From assembly GCA_020630955.1 (NCBI GenBank), contig JAHDIE010000020.1, positions 1 to 56,437 of the forward strand: 56,437 nucleotides of DNA. Direction: 5' to 3'. This DNA comes from Saprospiraceae bacterium. GTDB lineage: Bacteria > Bacteroidota > Bacteroidia > Chitinophagales > Saprospiraceae. Of this stretch, positions 25,432 through 34,497 are shown piece by piece. The notes below the pieces were generated by a model, which made no database searches, had not been told where the DNA came from, and saw nothing but the letters and a program-made list of their open reading frames with translations. Both the position numbers and the translations under genes were made by a program. How positions within the stretch are numbered: position 1 is the stretch's first letter; each line of letters opens with the position of its first letter.

Positions 25432-25893
25432 ATGAACATTGACCAAACATCACTTTTAAAACTTCAACAATTTTGTGCTTATAAAGAACGCTGTCATTCT
25501 GAGGTAAGATCTAAAATACTGAAGTTAGAAATTTATGGGGATAACTTAGAAGAACTTATTAGTTTATTAATTCAAGACGACTTTTTAAATGAAGAAAGAT
25601 ATGCAAGATCTTATGTTAGAGGTAAGTATAGGATGAATCAGTGGGGCAAAAACAAAATAATTATAAACCTAAAAAGTAAAAAAGTTTCCGAATATTGCAT
25701 TCAGAAAGGACTTGAGGAAGTTGACCCAAATGAATACAAAAGCAACTTGAAGTCAATCTTAGAAAAGCAAAGCAGACAATACGCAAAAAAAAACTTAAAT
25801 GAATATCAACTTAAGTCTAAGCTTTTTCAATTCGCATATGGAAAAGGATACGAAAGTGAAATAATAAATGAAATAATAGAAAAATTAGTTTGA
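25432..25893 (+). CDS. recX: RecX family regulator of RecA
   Basis: RecX binds the RecA filament and modulates its activity. The 153-residue protein has the repeated three-helix RecX modules: LQQFCAYKERCHSEVRSKIL at the start, LIQDDFLNEERYARSYVRGK (the most conserved stretch), the WGKNKIIINLKSKKVSEYCI segment and a third module near the C-terminus. The ATG is at 25432. recA is not adjacent. It is convergent with the DUF5606 gene; their stop codons abut at 25893/25894. Confidence 0.92.
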   Translation: MNIDQTSLLKLQQFCAYKERCHSEVRSKILKLEIYGDNLEELISLLIQDDFLNEERYARSYVRGKYRMNQWGKNKIIINLKSKKVSEYCIQKGLEEVDPNEYKSNLKSILEKQSRQYAKKNLNEYQLKSKLFQFAYGKGYESEIINEIIEKLV

Positions 25894-26301
25894 CTATTCT
25901 TCTTCTCGATCAATTCCGGAATCCAGTATCTTTCGATCATTTAAAAAGGTAAACCATTTAATTACCTTCTTAATGTCACTGACATATACTCGATCTTCAT
26001 CATAATCTGGAACTATATTTTCAAAGTACTCAAGCAATTTCATTTTGTCCTCTGAAGCCTTCGGAACTGCAAGCGTACCTAGCTTTTCTTTCATTCTTGC
26101 AAAAACATCAACCAACGGAATTGTATCTTCCAATGTATATATAGCTACTGATGCCATTGGTGTAAATTGGTGTTTTCGGACTGGATAAAACTTTGTTTTG
26201 CCAGAATCTAAATCGGCAAGAATTAAACCATTAGGTTTATTGGTAACCAATTTATAAACATCTGACATGCCACTAACCGCAATGTACTCATCTAACTTCA
26301 T
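25894..26301 (-). CDS. DUF5606 domain protein
   Basis: A 135-residue cytosolic protein found across Bacteroidota. The N-terminal half (EYIAVSGMSDVYKLVTNKP, then ILADLDSGKTKFYPVRKHQF) has the pattern of DUF5606, an SH3-like barrel followed by helices. The function is unknown. It lies 8 bases downstream of scpA and is probably cotranscribed with it. Identification as a member of the family is from recall of its conserved N-terminus. Confidence 0.82.
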   Translation of the reverse strand: MKLDEYIAVSGMSDVYKLVTNKPNGLILADLDSGKTKFYPVRKHQFTPMASVAIYTLEDTIPLVDVFARMKEKLGTLAVPKASEDKMKLLEYFENIVPDYDEDRVYVSDIKKVIKWFTFLNDRKILDSGIDREEE

Positions 26302-26309
26302 AATTCAAT

Positions 26310-27071
26310 TTATTCTTCTTCGGTATTATTATAATTCTGACCTTTCTCTATCCAAAAATTATTGACCCCAATCCCAGGAGTCATTTTTAATATTTGTGTT
26401 GTTAACATTTCCAACATAGCTAAAAATGTAACTATGGCTTCAATCCTGTTTTCCATCTGATTAAAAATCTGGTCGAATGAACTTCTTTCAAATTTTGAAA
26501 TGGTGGATTTGATTTTCTTCCTTTGAGATTTAACTGTATAAGGATATTTAAGTATTTGATGTACAACTCTTTCGATACGATTTTCATACCGACTTATAAC
26601 AGATTCAAACGCTTTAAAAAGTTTGGATAATGAAATCGATTCAAGCTCTATATCTACCAATGCTTTCGTTGCTAATTGCTTCAGTTCAACTTTAGTATAT
26701 CCTCTGTGATGTTTTAAAGAACGATCCTTCTCTAAAGATTTCAGTTCTTCAATAATATCTTTATAGCGCTGATATTCCAATAATTTTTGAACCAATTCTT
26801 CTCTAGGGTCAATTTCATTTCCATCTTCGTCCAATTCTTTCCTAGGGATAAGCATTTTTGCCTTAATTCTCATCAAAGTAGCTGCAACCAAGATAAACTC
26901 AGAGGCCACATCAATGTTCAGTTCCTCCAATTTCTTTATATATCCTAAGAAGTCATCAGTAATTTGAGAAACGTCAATATCATGAATATCCAATTCATCC
27001 CTTTCAATAAAAAAGAGTAAGAGGTCAAACGGCCCTTCAAATTGTTGAATCTTTATCTTATATCCTTCCAC
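26310..27071 (-). CDS. scpA: Segregation and condensation protein A
   Basis: The kleisin subunit that bridges the SMC heads with ScpB in chromosome condensation. The 253-residue protein has the N-terminal kleisin motif FEGPFDLLLFFIERDELDI, then SEFILVAATLMRIKAKMLIP. The C-terminal winged-helix region follows (FLAMLEMLTTQILK). The start is a GTG at 27071: no ATG exists before residue about 67, and the conserved FEGPFDLL motif begins at residue 11. scpB is not in the window. Confidence 0.93.
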   Translation of the reverse strand: MEGYKIKIQQFEGPFDLLLFFIERDELDIHDIDVSQITDDFLGYIKKLEELNIDVASEFILVAATLMRIKAKMLIPRKELDEDGNEIDPREELVQKLLEYQRYKDIIEELKSLEKDRSLKHHRGYTKVELKQLATKALVDIELESISLSKLFKAFESVISRYENRIERVVHQILKYPYTVKSQRKKIKSTISKFERSSFDQIFNQMENRIEAIVTFLAMLEMLTTQILKMTPGIGVNNFWIEKGQNYNNTEEE

Positions 27072-27223
27072 TGCCCCAAAGATATTTCTTTCAAGTACAA
27101 TTATATCTTTCTTAAGACAAAAAATATATAGTTAAATGCTTGTTAATTGGACTTGAATTAAAGATTACCTGCAACAATTTATATCTTACATTCGTATATT
27201 ACTCGTTCACAATATCAATATTT

Positions 27224-27853
27224 TTGAGGTATATAATATTATTCATAGTTAGTTTTTTATTTCTTAACTTATCAGCACAAAAAGAAAGAAATGTCATTCA
27301 ATTCTCAGGGGTTGTAGTCACAGAAGATGCCAATGGTGATATACTTCCACTTCCCTATACAAATGTTTCAATCCTTAATACCAGCAGAGGTGCTGTTACT
27401 GAGATAGACGGATTTTTTAGCTTAGTTGCCCAAGCTGGAGATACAATTGTGTTTAGTCGTATTGGTTTTGAAAGCGTTGAAAAAGTGATTCCAGATACTT
27501 TGTCGAAGATATTCTATAGTTGGTACCAGGTGATGAGCAAAGACAATATTTTACTTCCTGAGGCAGTCATTCAACCTTGGCCCTCCAGAGAAAATTATAA
27601 AATAGAGTTTTTAGCAATAAATGTTGACAATGAAATGAGAAAATACGCTCAAGCAAATCTAGCTCAAAAAGCTCTGGATGAAATGTTATTTGCTGTCCCT
27701 GGTGATGGATTAGAGTCTTATAATCTCCTTGTCGATCAGCAATTTGAAGAATATAGAACTACTGGACAATACAAACCTCAGAATATTTTTAACCCTGCAG
27801 CATGGGCAGAATTTATTAAAGCTTGGAAGAGAGGTGATTTCAAAAGGAAATAA
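27224..27853 (+). CDS. Exported CarboxypepD_reg-like domain protein
   Basis: With a TTG start at 27224 the product is 209 residues and starts with a clean signal peptide (MRYIILFIVSFLFLNLSAQ). The longer frame from TTG 27140 adds 28 residues before the signal and has no ATG. The mature protein begins with a transthyretin-like carboxypeptidase regulatory domain: VIQFSGVVVTEDANG, PLPYTNVSILNTSRGAVTEI, DGFFSLVAQAGDTIVFSRIG. This is a domain common at the N-terminus of TonB-dependent receptors and surface proteins of Bacteroidota. The rest is helical and unassigned. It is followed 15 bases later by pnuC. Confidence 0.8.
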   Translation: MRYIILFIVSFLFLNLSAQKERNVIQFSGVVVTEDANGDILPLPYTNVSILNTSRGAVTEIDGFFSLVAQAGDTIVFSRIGFESVEKVIPDTLSKIFYSWYQVMSKDNILLPEAVIQPWPSRENYKIEFLAINVDNEMRKYAQANLAQKALDEMLFAVPGDGLESYNLLVDQQFEEYRTTGQYKPQNIFNPAAWAEFIKAWKRGDFKRK

Positions 27854-27868
27854 AATACACTTTCGTAA

Positions 27869-28447
27869 ATGCCTTTAAGTTACCTTCAAATCTTCGCAAT
27901 TTTATTTGGCCTTTTTTATATTTATTTTGCAACAAAGAATAAACCAATATGCTTCTTATTTGGTGCAATTTCTTGTCTTTTATGGGCTATTGAAAGTTAC
28001 TTCCAATTAAACTTAAAATTTGACGCATTATTACAAATAGTGTATGTTTTCATGTCAATTTATGGGGCCCACCAATGGTTAAAAGGGAATAAATCGAAGC
28101 CTTCAAAAGTTAAAAATCTTTCATACTTAGCTAATTTCTTTTTTATCATTTTGGGAATACTAATTTCATTTTCAACTGCATATTTTGCAAATATGTATTT
28201 CGATATGGCTTTCCCATATTTAGATGCGTTAACAACAGGATTTTCGCTTATCGCGACCTATCTTTTAACCAAACGTTATATTGAAAATTGGCTTTATTGG
28301 TTAATTATTAACCCAGTTTACTTTTATATCTATTATAAATCTGGAGCACCATTTTTTGCGGGTATGAGCCTCCTTTATATGTCGATGTCAATATTGGGCT
28401 ATTTTAACTGGAGAAAAGAATTAGCATTTCAATTAAAAGAAAGTTGA
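27869..28447 (+). CDS. pnuC: PnuC-type nicotinamide mononucleotide/riboside transporter
   Basis: A 192-residue integral membrane protein with about seven hydrophobic segments. The PnuC signature is DALLQIVYVFMSIYGAHQWL at residues about 51-70. The C-terminal loop and FNWRKE near the end also match the family. It takes up the pyridine NAD precursor (nicotinamide riboside in characterised members). That would complement the tryptophan operon upstream, which burns the pathway intermediate needed for quinolinate. It overlaps the convergent TetR gene by 19 bases. Confidence 0.9.
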   Translation: MPLSYLQIFAILFGLFYIYFATKNKPICFLFGAISCLLWAIESYFQLNLKFDALLQIVYVFMSIYGAHQWLKGNKSKPSKVKNLSYLANFFFIILGILISFSTAYFANMYFDMAFPYLDALTTGFSLIATYLLTKRYIENWLYWLIINPVYFYIYYKSGAPFFAGMSLLYMSMSILGYFNWRKELAFQLKES

Positions 28448-29124
28448 CACTTTTCTAATAGCCTGCCACAAAAATACTGGATCATCATTTCAATTTGACT
28501 TTTTTGATCGGCTCCACATTTAATTTCTGTTAGAGAGGGCATATTGCTGCAGCAATATGTATTATTAATAGACATTTCAACCACAGCTGTAGACATCGTC
28601 ATCGGATATTTAAAGCTACTATCAATTTCATTAAAAAGGCTTGCTAGTGAACTACAAAGTCTTTTATAACTTTCGAAAAAGCCAATTTCATTTTGAACTG
28701 AAACATTTTTAGTACGTACTATTTTATAAAACTGCTCAGTAATTATTCTTTGTAGTATTACCATATCTAAATAAGAGTGTGTTTGAGCTTCTTCTCCAAT
28801 GTAGACTAAATTTTTAATCGCAATCTCTAACCTCTTTTTAGGTTCTTTTACTTCTTTCGTTTTCACATTAATTTGATAAAGCACAAATTCCCAATACCAA
28901 GCGGATAAATAAATTATAACCCTATGTTTGTTTGGAAAATACCGATAAATAGAAGCCTCCGTCGATTGAATTTCTTCAGCTAATTTTTTAAAATTAAACT
29001 TAGAAAATCCAATTTCATCAATCATCTTTACAGAGTAAGAAATAATCTTTTTCCCCAGTTCTGAATCCATAGGATTCTTAAGGAAAACATCTGCATTAAT
29101 CCTTGGGTTTACATAAACCTCCAT
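28429..29124 (-). CDS. TetR-family regulator next to an ECF sigma factor
   Basis: A 231-residue regulator with an N-terminal HTH at about residues 25-70 (IGFSKFNFKKLAEEIQSTEA, then SIYRYFPNKHRV). The C-terminal ligand domain is unassigned and contains a CC pair (NNTYCCSN). The ATG at 29124 is preferred over a TTG one codon upstream. It lies 24 bases after the ECF sigma gene and is probably in its operon. A perfect dyad inside the sigma promoter is a candidate operator for it. The 3' end overlaps convergent pnuC by 19 bases. Confidence 0.85.
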   Translation of the reverse strand: MEVYVNPRINADVFLKNPMDSELGKKIISYSVKMIDEIGFSKFNFKKLAEEIQSTEASIYRYFPNKHRVIIYLSAWYWEFVLYQINVKTKEVKEPKKRLEIAIKNLVYIGEEAQTHSYLDMVILQRIITEQFYKIVRTKNVSVQNEIGFFESYKRLCSSLASLFNEIDSSFKYPMTMSTAVVEMSINNTYCCSNMPSLTEIKCGADQKSQIEMMIQYFCGRLLEKCQLSFN

Positions 29125-29148
29125 CAATATATTATTAGTATTTTGAAA

Positions 29149-29676
29149 TTAGGCGCTTTGCTTAATCGCTCTATAATCTGATAAGTGTAGTACTCGTTGC
29201 TGCAATCTCTTTCTTGCTTTATGAATAAAACTTTTAACACTACCTAAAGGCATATCCAATTGATCTGATATCTCTTTGTATGCGTATCCATCAACCATCA
29301 TTTTAAATGGTTGTTTAAGATTAATAGGTAATTTTTCAACTTCTTCAACCAGCATTTCGTACATCATATTCGTTTCTCCATAATTTTGGACATTCATGTC
29401 TTTATTAGAATATGGAATGTAACTTGTTAATTCTTCTCTACCTACAAACTTGCTATTCTTCCTTATATCATTTATAAAATTATTTCTCATGATCGTAAAC
29501 AACCATGCCTTAAGATTAGTCCCTTTTTTAAACTGATGTATTTTATCAAATGCTTTTAACATCGTCTGTTGAACTAAATCCTGACCATTTACTTGATCTT
29601 TAGTTAAAGAATAAGCATAGTTTTCCAATTGCGGTTTCAATGAGATTATTTTTGAATTTAATACCTGCTCTGTCAT
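29149..29676 (-). CDS. ECF-type RNA polymerase sigma factor
   Basis: A 175-residue group 4 sigma factor with region 2 (LENYAYSLTKDQVNGQDLVQ, KAWLFTIMRNNFINDIRK) and region 4 (EEVEKLPINLKQPFKMMVDGYAYKEISDQL, then MPLGSVKSFIHKARKRLQQR). Region 3 and 1.1 are absent, as expected for ECF. No anti-sigma factor is adjacent; the next gene is a TetR regulator instead. The promoter just upstream has the housekeeping consensus with a dyad in its spacer. The regulon is unknown. Confidence 0.92.
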   Translation of the reverse strand: MTEQVLNSKIISLKPQLENYAYSLTKDQVNGQDLVQQTMLKAFDKIHQFKKGTNLKAWLFTIMRNNFINDIRKNSKFVGREELTSYIPYSNKDMNVQNYGETNMMYEMLVEEVEKLPINLKQPFKMMVDGYAYKEISDQLDMPLGSVKSFIHKARKRLQQRVLHLSDYRAIKQSA

Positions 29677-29694
29677 GTTCTTTAATTTATACTA

Positions 29695-29726
29695 CAAATA
29701 TACGATAGTAATACTATCATTGTCAA
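29695..29726 (-). promoter_or_regulatory. ECF sigma promoter with a dyad in its spacer
   Basis: Minus strand: TTG (29726-29724), a 21-base spacer, TATATTTG (29702-29695). The spacer contains the perfect dyad GATAGTA-A-TACTATC (29704-29718). A protein bound there would block RNA polymerase, a classic repressor position. The word ATAGTATT recurs just upstream of the -33 box. Confidence 0.65.
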
Positions 29727-29796
29727 GTGAAATACTATTTTTCACAAAAGTATTTCCTTTTCAAGTTAATAACATTACTTTTTAGACCAACAAGCA

Positions 29797-29828
29797 TAAA
29801 AAAAGCCCAAAACATTACATCTCAGGCT
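29797..29828 (-). terminator. Terminator of the nqr operon
   Basis: Minus strand AGCCTGAG pairs with TTTGGGCT, using some G-T pairs, around a 9-base loop (plus-strand 29804-29828), then a run of seven T. It lies 30 bases after the nqrF stop. The stem is weak but well placed. Confidence 0.65.
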
Positions 29829-29857
29829 ATTACATATTTTAAAATGCTAATTTGATT

Positions 29858-31189
29858 CTATCCCCCAAAATCATCAAATGCTATATTTTCTTCTGGTACT
29901 CCTAAACTATCAAGAGCATCAATAACAGATTTGTTCATCATAGGTGGTCCGCAAAAATAATATTCGATTTCCTCAGGTTCTGGGTGCTTACTCAAGTATT
30001 GTTCTACACAAACTGGCATGATATAACCTTTAAACCCATCACCCGGAGCGTCAATATTGTCTTTTACCTGCCAATTATCTTCTTCCAAAGGATTGTCTAA
30101 TGCTACATAGAATTTGAAATTTGGAAAATCTTTTTCTATTTGCCTAAATTCCTCGATATAAAATAATTCTCTTTTTGTCCTACCTCCATACCAAAAACTA
30201 ACCTTTCTATCGGTCGTCTTCAAGGTATGAAACAAATGGAACAGGTGAGATCGCAATGGAGCCATTCCGGCACCTCCCCCTATATAAACCATTTCTTTTT
30301 TAGTTTCCTTAATAAAGAATTCACCGTACGGACCACTGATCGTGCATTTATCACCAGGTTTTAATCCAAAAACATAAGAGGAACAAACACCAGGATTTAC
30401 ATCCATCCACCCATTCTTTGCCCTATCAAAAGGAGGAGTTGCAATTCGAATGTTCAATTTTACAATGTTACCTTCTGCAGGGTGATTAGCCATTGAATAA
30501 GCTCTAAATTGTTCTTCCTCATTGACCATTTTTAGATCCCACAATTTAAACTTATCCCATTCTGACTGAAATTTTGCTGGATCGTCATGGTGAGCTGGAT
30601 GAGCTGTAATATCAATATCCTTATAATTTACAACGACCTCTGGTACATCTATCTGCACATATCCTCCAGATTCAAAATCTAGCACTTCACCATCAGGAAG
30701 TTTAACAACAAACTCTTTTATAAAAGAGGCTACATTATTGTTACTTACCACTTCACACTCCCATTTCTTGATACCAAAGACCTCTTCAGGAACACTTATC
30801 TTCATATCTTCCCTTACCTTGACCTGACACGCTAAACGCTTCTTTTCTGCGGCCTCTTTTCGAGTTAGGTGGTTCATCTCCGTAGGAAGAACATCTCCTC
30901 CTCCCTCGTAAACATGGCACTCGCACATGGCACAAGTTCCACCTCCACCGCATGCTGACGGCAAGAAAACGCTTTTTTCGGATAGAGCTGTCAACAAAGT
31001 ACTTCCAGGCTGAACCATCATGGGGTTATCTTCATCTCCATTCACTACTATTTTAACCTCTCCTTGAGGAACCAATCTTTTTCTTGCATAAATCAACATC
31101 CAACTCAAAAGCAAGATTACGCCGCACAGAACTATTAAGGTCCATATGTATGGCATAACTCCAGAAAGAAAAATCATATTAATTATCAT
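29858..31189 (-). CDS. nqrF: Na+-translocating NADH:quinone reductase subunit F
   Basis: The NADH-oxidising subunit. A 443-residue protein with an N-terminal membrane helix ([20 protein letters not shown]) and a 2Fe-2S ferredoxin domain (Cys80, Cys86 and Cys89 in [10 protein letters not shown], plus Cys121). FAD binding ([10 protein letters not shown]) and NADH binding ([14 protein letters not shown]; the final FCGPP) follow, ending in the conserved FDDFGG. Electrons pass from NADH via FAD and the Fe-S centre to the membrane subunits. It is the last gene of the operon, 10 bases after nqrE. Confidence 0.97.
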   Translation of the reverse strand: MIINMIFLSGVMPYIWTLIVLCGVILLLSWMLIYARKRLVPQGEVKIVVNGDEDNPMMVQPGSTLLTALSEKSVFLPSACGGGGTCAMCECHVYEGGGDVLPTEMNHLTRKEAAEKKRLACQVKVREDMKISVPEEVFGIKKWECEVVSNNNVASFIKEFVVKLPDGEVLDFESGGYVQIDVPEVVVNYKDIDITAHPAHHDDPAKFQSEWDKFKLWDLKMVNEEEQFRAYSMANHPAEGNIVKLNIRIATPPFDRAKNGWMDVNPGVCSSYVFGLKPGDKCTISGPYGEFFIKETKKEMVYIGGGAGMAPLRSHLFHLFHTLKTTDRKVSFWYGGRTKRELFYIEEFRQIEKDFPNFKFYVALDNPLEEDNWQVKDNIDAPGDGFKGYIMPVCVEQYLSKHPEPEEIEYYFCGPPMMNKSVIDALDSLGVPEENIAFDDFGG

Positions 31190-31199
31190 TTGTTATGCT

Positions 31200-31802
31200 T
31201 TAAAATGCTGCTGGATCTATTCCCATCAAACTCATGAACGCCATTCCCATCAATCCTGTTAGTAAAAATGCCATTCCCAAACCTCTCAATGGTCCAGGTA
31301 CAGCTGAATATTGAATTTTTTCTCGGATAGCGGCTATGGCTATAATAGCCAAAAACCAACCGAAGCCACCGCCCAAACCAAAGGCAACCGACTCAGAGAA
31401 ATTATATTCTTTGGAAACCATAAATAAAGAACCTCCCAATATGGCACAGTTTACAGTTATCAATGGTAAAAAGATTCCTAATGAATTGTACAATGAAGGA
31501 GAAAATTTCTCTACCACCATCTCAACAAGCTGTACCATTGAAGCAATTACAGATATAAACAGAATCAATCTTAAAAAGGTGAGATCCATCCCGAAAATTC
31601 CATTTTCACTTAATAGGTATTCACTTATAAGCCAATTTATAGGCATTGTAATACCAAGTACAAAAATAACGGCTAAGCCCAACCCAAAAGCTGTTTTAAC
31701 TGTTTTAGAAACCGCTAAATAAGAACACATACCAAGAAAATATGCCAAGGCAAGGTTTTCAATAAATGCGGATTTAATAAATATATTTGCTAATTCTCCC
31801 AT
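31200..31802 (-). CDS. nqrE: Na+-NQR subunit E
   Basis: A membrane subunit of 200 residues with six hydrophobic helices, belonging to the NqrDE/RnfAE family. It starts [28 protein letters not shown], where the cysteine is the conserved one that, with NqrD, coordinates the intramembrane iron centre. [10 protein letters not shown] is the second conserved cysteine motif. Its length matches the family. It lies 11 bases after nqrD. Confidence 0.97.
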   Translation of the reverse strand: MGELANIFIKSAFIENLALAYFLGMCSYLAVSKTVKTAFGLGLAVIFVLGITMPINWLISEYLLSENGIFGMDLTFLRLILFISVIASMVQLVEMVVEKFSPSLYNSLGIFLPLITVNCAILGGSLFMVSKEYNFSESVAFGLGGGFGWFLAIIAIAAIREKIQYSAVPGPLRGLGMAFLLTGLMGMAFMSLMGIDPAAF

Positions 31803-31813
31803 GTTTAACTTTT

Positions 31814-32467
31814 TTAAGAAACGTCAATTAAGTTTCTATTCCAAGATCTGTGAATCCATATTAAAATTCCAATAACGAACATTGCAGAAGGGAATAAAAC
31901 CATCAAACCATTTGGTGTGTACCAATCACCAAGTATTGTATAACCTAGTAGTGTGCCCTTACCAAAAAGTTCTCTAATAGCAGCTACAATAATAAGAATG
32001 ATACCATACCCGATACCATTTCCTACTCCATCTAAAAATGATTTCCAAGGCCCATTTGCCATTGCAAATGCTTCTAGTCTTCCCATAATTATGCAATTGG
32101 TTATAATCAAACCAATAAACACTGAAAGTTCTACATAAATAGGATAATTGATAGCTTTTAAAATGAGCTCAACAACTGTCACTAAAAATGCTATGGCAAC
32201 CAATTGGACAATCATCCTTACAGACTTTGGAATTGAATTCCTAAGTACTGAGATTATTAAATTTGAAAATGCGCAAACAAAAACAACTGCAATAGACATA
32301 ACCAAAGCTTTGTCCAAAAGAGTTGTTACTGCCAGTGCTGAACAAATTCCCAGTACTTGAACGGTAATAGGATTATTATCATTTAGTGGATCGGTAAGGA
32401 GTTTTCTTTCCTTTTTACCAAAGCTAAATGCAGCCTCTTTCTGTGTTATTTCTTTTATCTCTGACAT
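31814..32467 (-). CDS. nqrD: Na+-NQR subunit D
   Basis: A membrane subunit of 217 residues, paralogue of NqrE. It has the conserved cysteines in [17 protein letters not shown] and [14 protein letters not shown] that share the iron site with NqrE. The [15 protein letters not shown] opening is typical. It lies 18 bases after nqrC. Confidence 0.97.
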   Translation of the reverse strand: MSEIKEITQKEAAFSFGKKERKLLTDPLNDNNPITVQVLGICSALAVTTLLDKALVMSIAVVFVCAFSNLIISVLRNSIPKSVRMIVQLVAIAFLVTVVELILKAINYPIYVELSVFIGLIITNCIIMGRLEAFAMANGPWKSFLDGVGNGIGYGIILIIVAAIRELFGKGTLLGYTILGDWYTPNGLMVLFPSAMFVIGILIWIHRSWNRNLIDVS

Positions 32468-32485
32468 CCTTTATATTTTGATGGT

Positions 32486-33229
32486 CTATCCTTTAATAGT
32501 TTTGAAATATGATTCATAGTACTTCAATCCTCTTTTCAACATCTCTGTGACCCCATCAGCTGTTATTGTTGCACCTGATATTCCGTCAACCTCAAAAGTT
32601 TGATCTTTCGCACCTCCTTTTCTTACATAAACCGACTTAAAGTTTCCTTCCTTATCATAAATCTTCTTCCCTTTAAATTGTGCCTTAAAATTTGTATTGT
32701 CTTTAATTTCTGCACCTAATCCTGGTGTTTCGCCTTTATGTCCAAATGCAACCCCTGCAATGGTATTCAAATCGTCCTCTAAAGCAATATAGCCCCAAAT
32801 ATCATCCCATAATCCACTACCCCTCACTGAGGCTATGTAATATTTTTTACCTGCATCTGATGTGAATTCAAACACTGGAAGAATCTTCTCATCATCCGCC
32901 AATTTTTTTTCTTTTCGCAGATCAATATTTTCAGCCAAACCACCTTTATACCTGCTTGCAATAAAAGATTCTTCAACTACTTCCCCTTCTACAGTATAAA
33001 CAGATTGTTTGATTTTTGTGGAGAATATTTCTTCAGCTCTTTCGTCCGACATTTCTTCTATCTTTTCACCAAGTTCATTTTCGATTGCAGAAAGAATGGC
33101 TTTCTTATTGTAGACTATTTCGTTTCGTTCATGGGTATCTTTCAATCCGTTAAACAAGAATGCGAGAACCAATGCGACTACAGAAGTCATTGCCAAAACA
33201 AAAAATATAGTTGATCTTGTACTATGCAT
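32486..33229 (-). CDS. nqrC: Na+-NQR subunit C
   Basis: A 247-residue subunit with one N-terminal membrane helix (TIFFVLAMTSVVALVLAFLF) and a periplasmic FMN-binding domain. The covalent FMN site is the threonine of VDGISGATITADG, near residue 220. GLWDDIWGYIALEDD and GETPGLGAEI are family hallmarks. Its start overlaps the end of nqrB by 8 bases, indicating coupled translation. Confidence 0.97.
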   Translation of the reverse strand: MHSTRSTIFFVLAMTSVVALVLAFLFNGLKDTHERNEIVYNKKAILSAIENELGEKIEEMSDERAEEIFSTKIKQSVYTVEGEVVEESFIASRYKGGLAENIDLRKEKKLADDEKILPVFEFTSDAGKKYYIASVRGSGLWDDIWGYIALEDDLNTIAGVAFGHKGETPGLGAEIKDNTNFKAQFKGKKIYDKEGNFKSVYVRKGGAKDQTFEVDGISGATITADGVTEMLKRGLKYYESYFKTIKG

Positions 33230-34469
33230 TTTGTAAACGTTTTTTCATGTTAGATTCAATCACGTAATGATCAATTAAAGGAGCAAATGTATTTAAGAAT
33301 AAAATTGCCAACATCCATCCCTCAGGATATGCCGGATTTATTACCCTGACTATCATTCCAATAAAACCAATTAAAAAACCATAAATCCATTTTCCGGTAT
33401 TGGTAGATGACGCAGTTACTGGATCTGTTGCCATAAATGCCATGGCAAAAAAGAAACTTCCCATATAGAATTGATACTGCCAAGGAACTTCCATAAATGG
33501 AGTTGCTCCCCAAGCATTGAGTAACCAAGCCATAGTTATGGCCCCAAGAAGCATACTCAGCATGATTCTCCATGAAGCTATGCCTGTGGCTAACAAAATT
33601 AAGGCTCCAATTATAATTAATGGTTTTGAAGTTTCACCAATAGAACCTGGGATCGCCCCCCACCACATCTGGGCTGTTGTATACACATCGGTTACTGCAC
33701 CCCAGCCTCCTTTTGAAGCCAATGCCAATGGTGTTGCACCCGTGAACCCATCTACAATGGCTGATGCTGAATTAAAGCTTGCTAAATCTGCCCACTCGAA
33801 TAATTTATTAAAGAGTCCGTGAGCCCAACCATATTCCGGATTGTTTCCAGCTGATATTTTTTCAAATCCTGAAACCCAAACTTCGTCACCAGCTATTGTT
33901 GTAGGATAGGCAAAAAAGACAAAAACCCTTGACAATAGTGCTACATTCCAAATATTCATTCCTGTTCCTCCAAATGCTTCTTTACCTATAACCACAGCAA
34001 AAATCACAGATAATGCTAATATCCACATTGGGATATCAGGGGGCATTATTAGTGGAATTAATGCTCCTGAAACAAGAAAGCCTTCTTCAATACCATGTCC
34101 TTTTTTGTATGCGAAATAAAATTCAATCGCCAAACCAACTACATTGGCTACAATAAAAATTGGCAATAATTTTATTAATCCATGAACTAATTTTAAGTGG
34201 AAACCTTCTAAAAAACCTGGATATTCACCTAGCGCAAGAAAGTGCTGATGTCCTACATTGTAGGTTCCAAATAAATAACACAACTGCATAGCAAGAACAA
34301 CATGAATCATTGTTCTTTTTAAATCCATTCCATCCCTTACATGAACTCCATTAGAAGTTACAGAGTTGGGCGAATAGGCAATTGTAAAAAATCCGTCAAA
34401 CAACGTATGAAGAAAAGGACGTTTCTTCTTGTCTGGTTCGATCTTTTTGAAAAAATTGAGTAATCCCAT
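33222..34469 (-). CDS. nqrB: Na+-NQR subunit B
   Basis: The main membrane subunit with the Na+ pathway, 415 residues and about ten hydrophobic helices. The covalent FMN threonine is in DGFTGATPLALAS near residue 240. The MPPDIPMWILALSVIFAVV and GKEAFGGTGMNIWN segments are well conserved in the family. It lies 28 bases after nqrA. Confidence 0.97.
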   Translation of the reverse strand: MGLLNFFKKIEPDKKKRPFLHTLFDGFFTIAYSPNSVTSNGVHVRDGMDLKRTMIHVVLAMQLCYLFGTYNVGHQHFLALGEYPGFLEGFHLKLVHGLIKLLPIFIVANVVGLAIEFYFAYKKGHGIEEGFLVSGALIPLIMPPDIPMWILALSVIFAVVIGKEAFGGTGMNIWNVALLSRVFVFFAYPTTIAGDEVWVSGFEKISAGNNPEYGWAHGLFNKLFEWADLASFNSASAIVDGFTGATPLALASKGGWGAVTDVYTTAQMWWGAIPGSIGETSKPLIIIGALILLATGIASWRIMLSMLLGAITMAWLLNAWGATPFMEVPWQYQFYMGSFFFAMAFMATDPVTASSTNTGKWIYGFLIGFIGMIVRVINPAYPEGWMLAILFLNTFAPLIDHYVIESNMKKRLQNA

Positions 34470-34497
34470 TTTGGTTATTTCTTCGATGTATAGTTTA

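Noticed and set aside
31336-31722. 128-codon frame antisense to nqrE
   Set aside because: Mirror of hydrophobic codons; nqrE is certain on the other strand.
33517-33822. 101-codon frame antisense to nqrB
   Set aside because: Shadow of nqrB without any recognisable domain.
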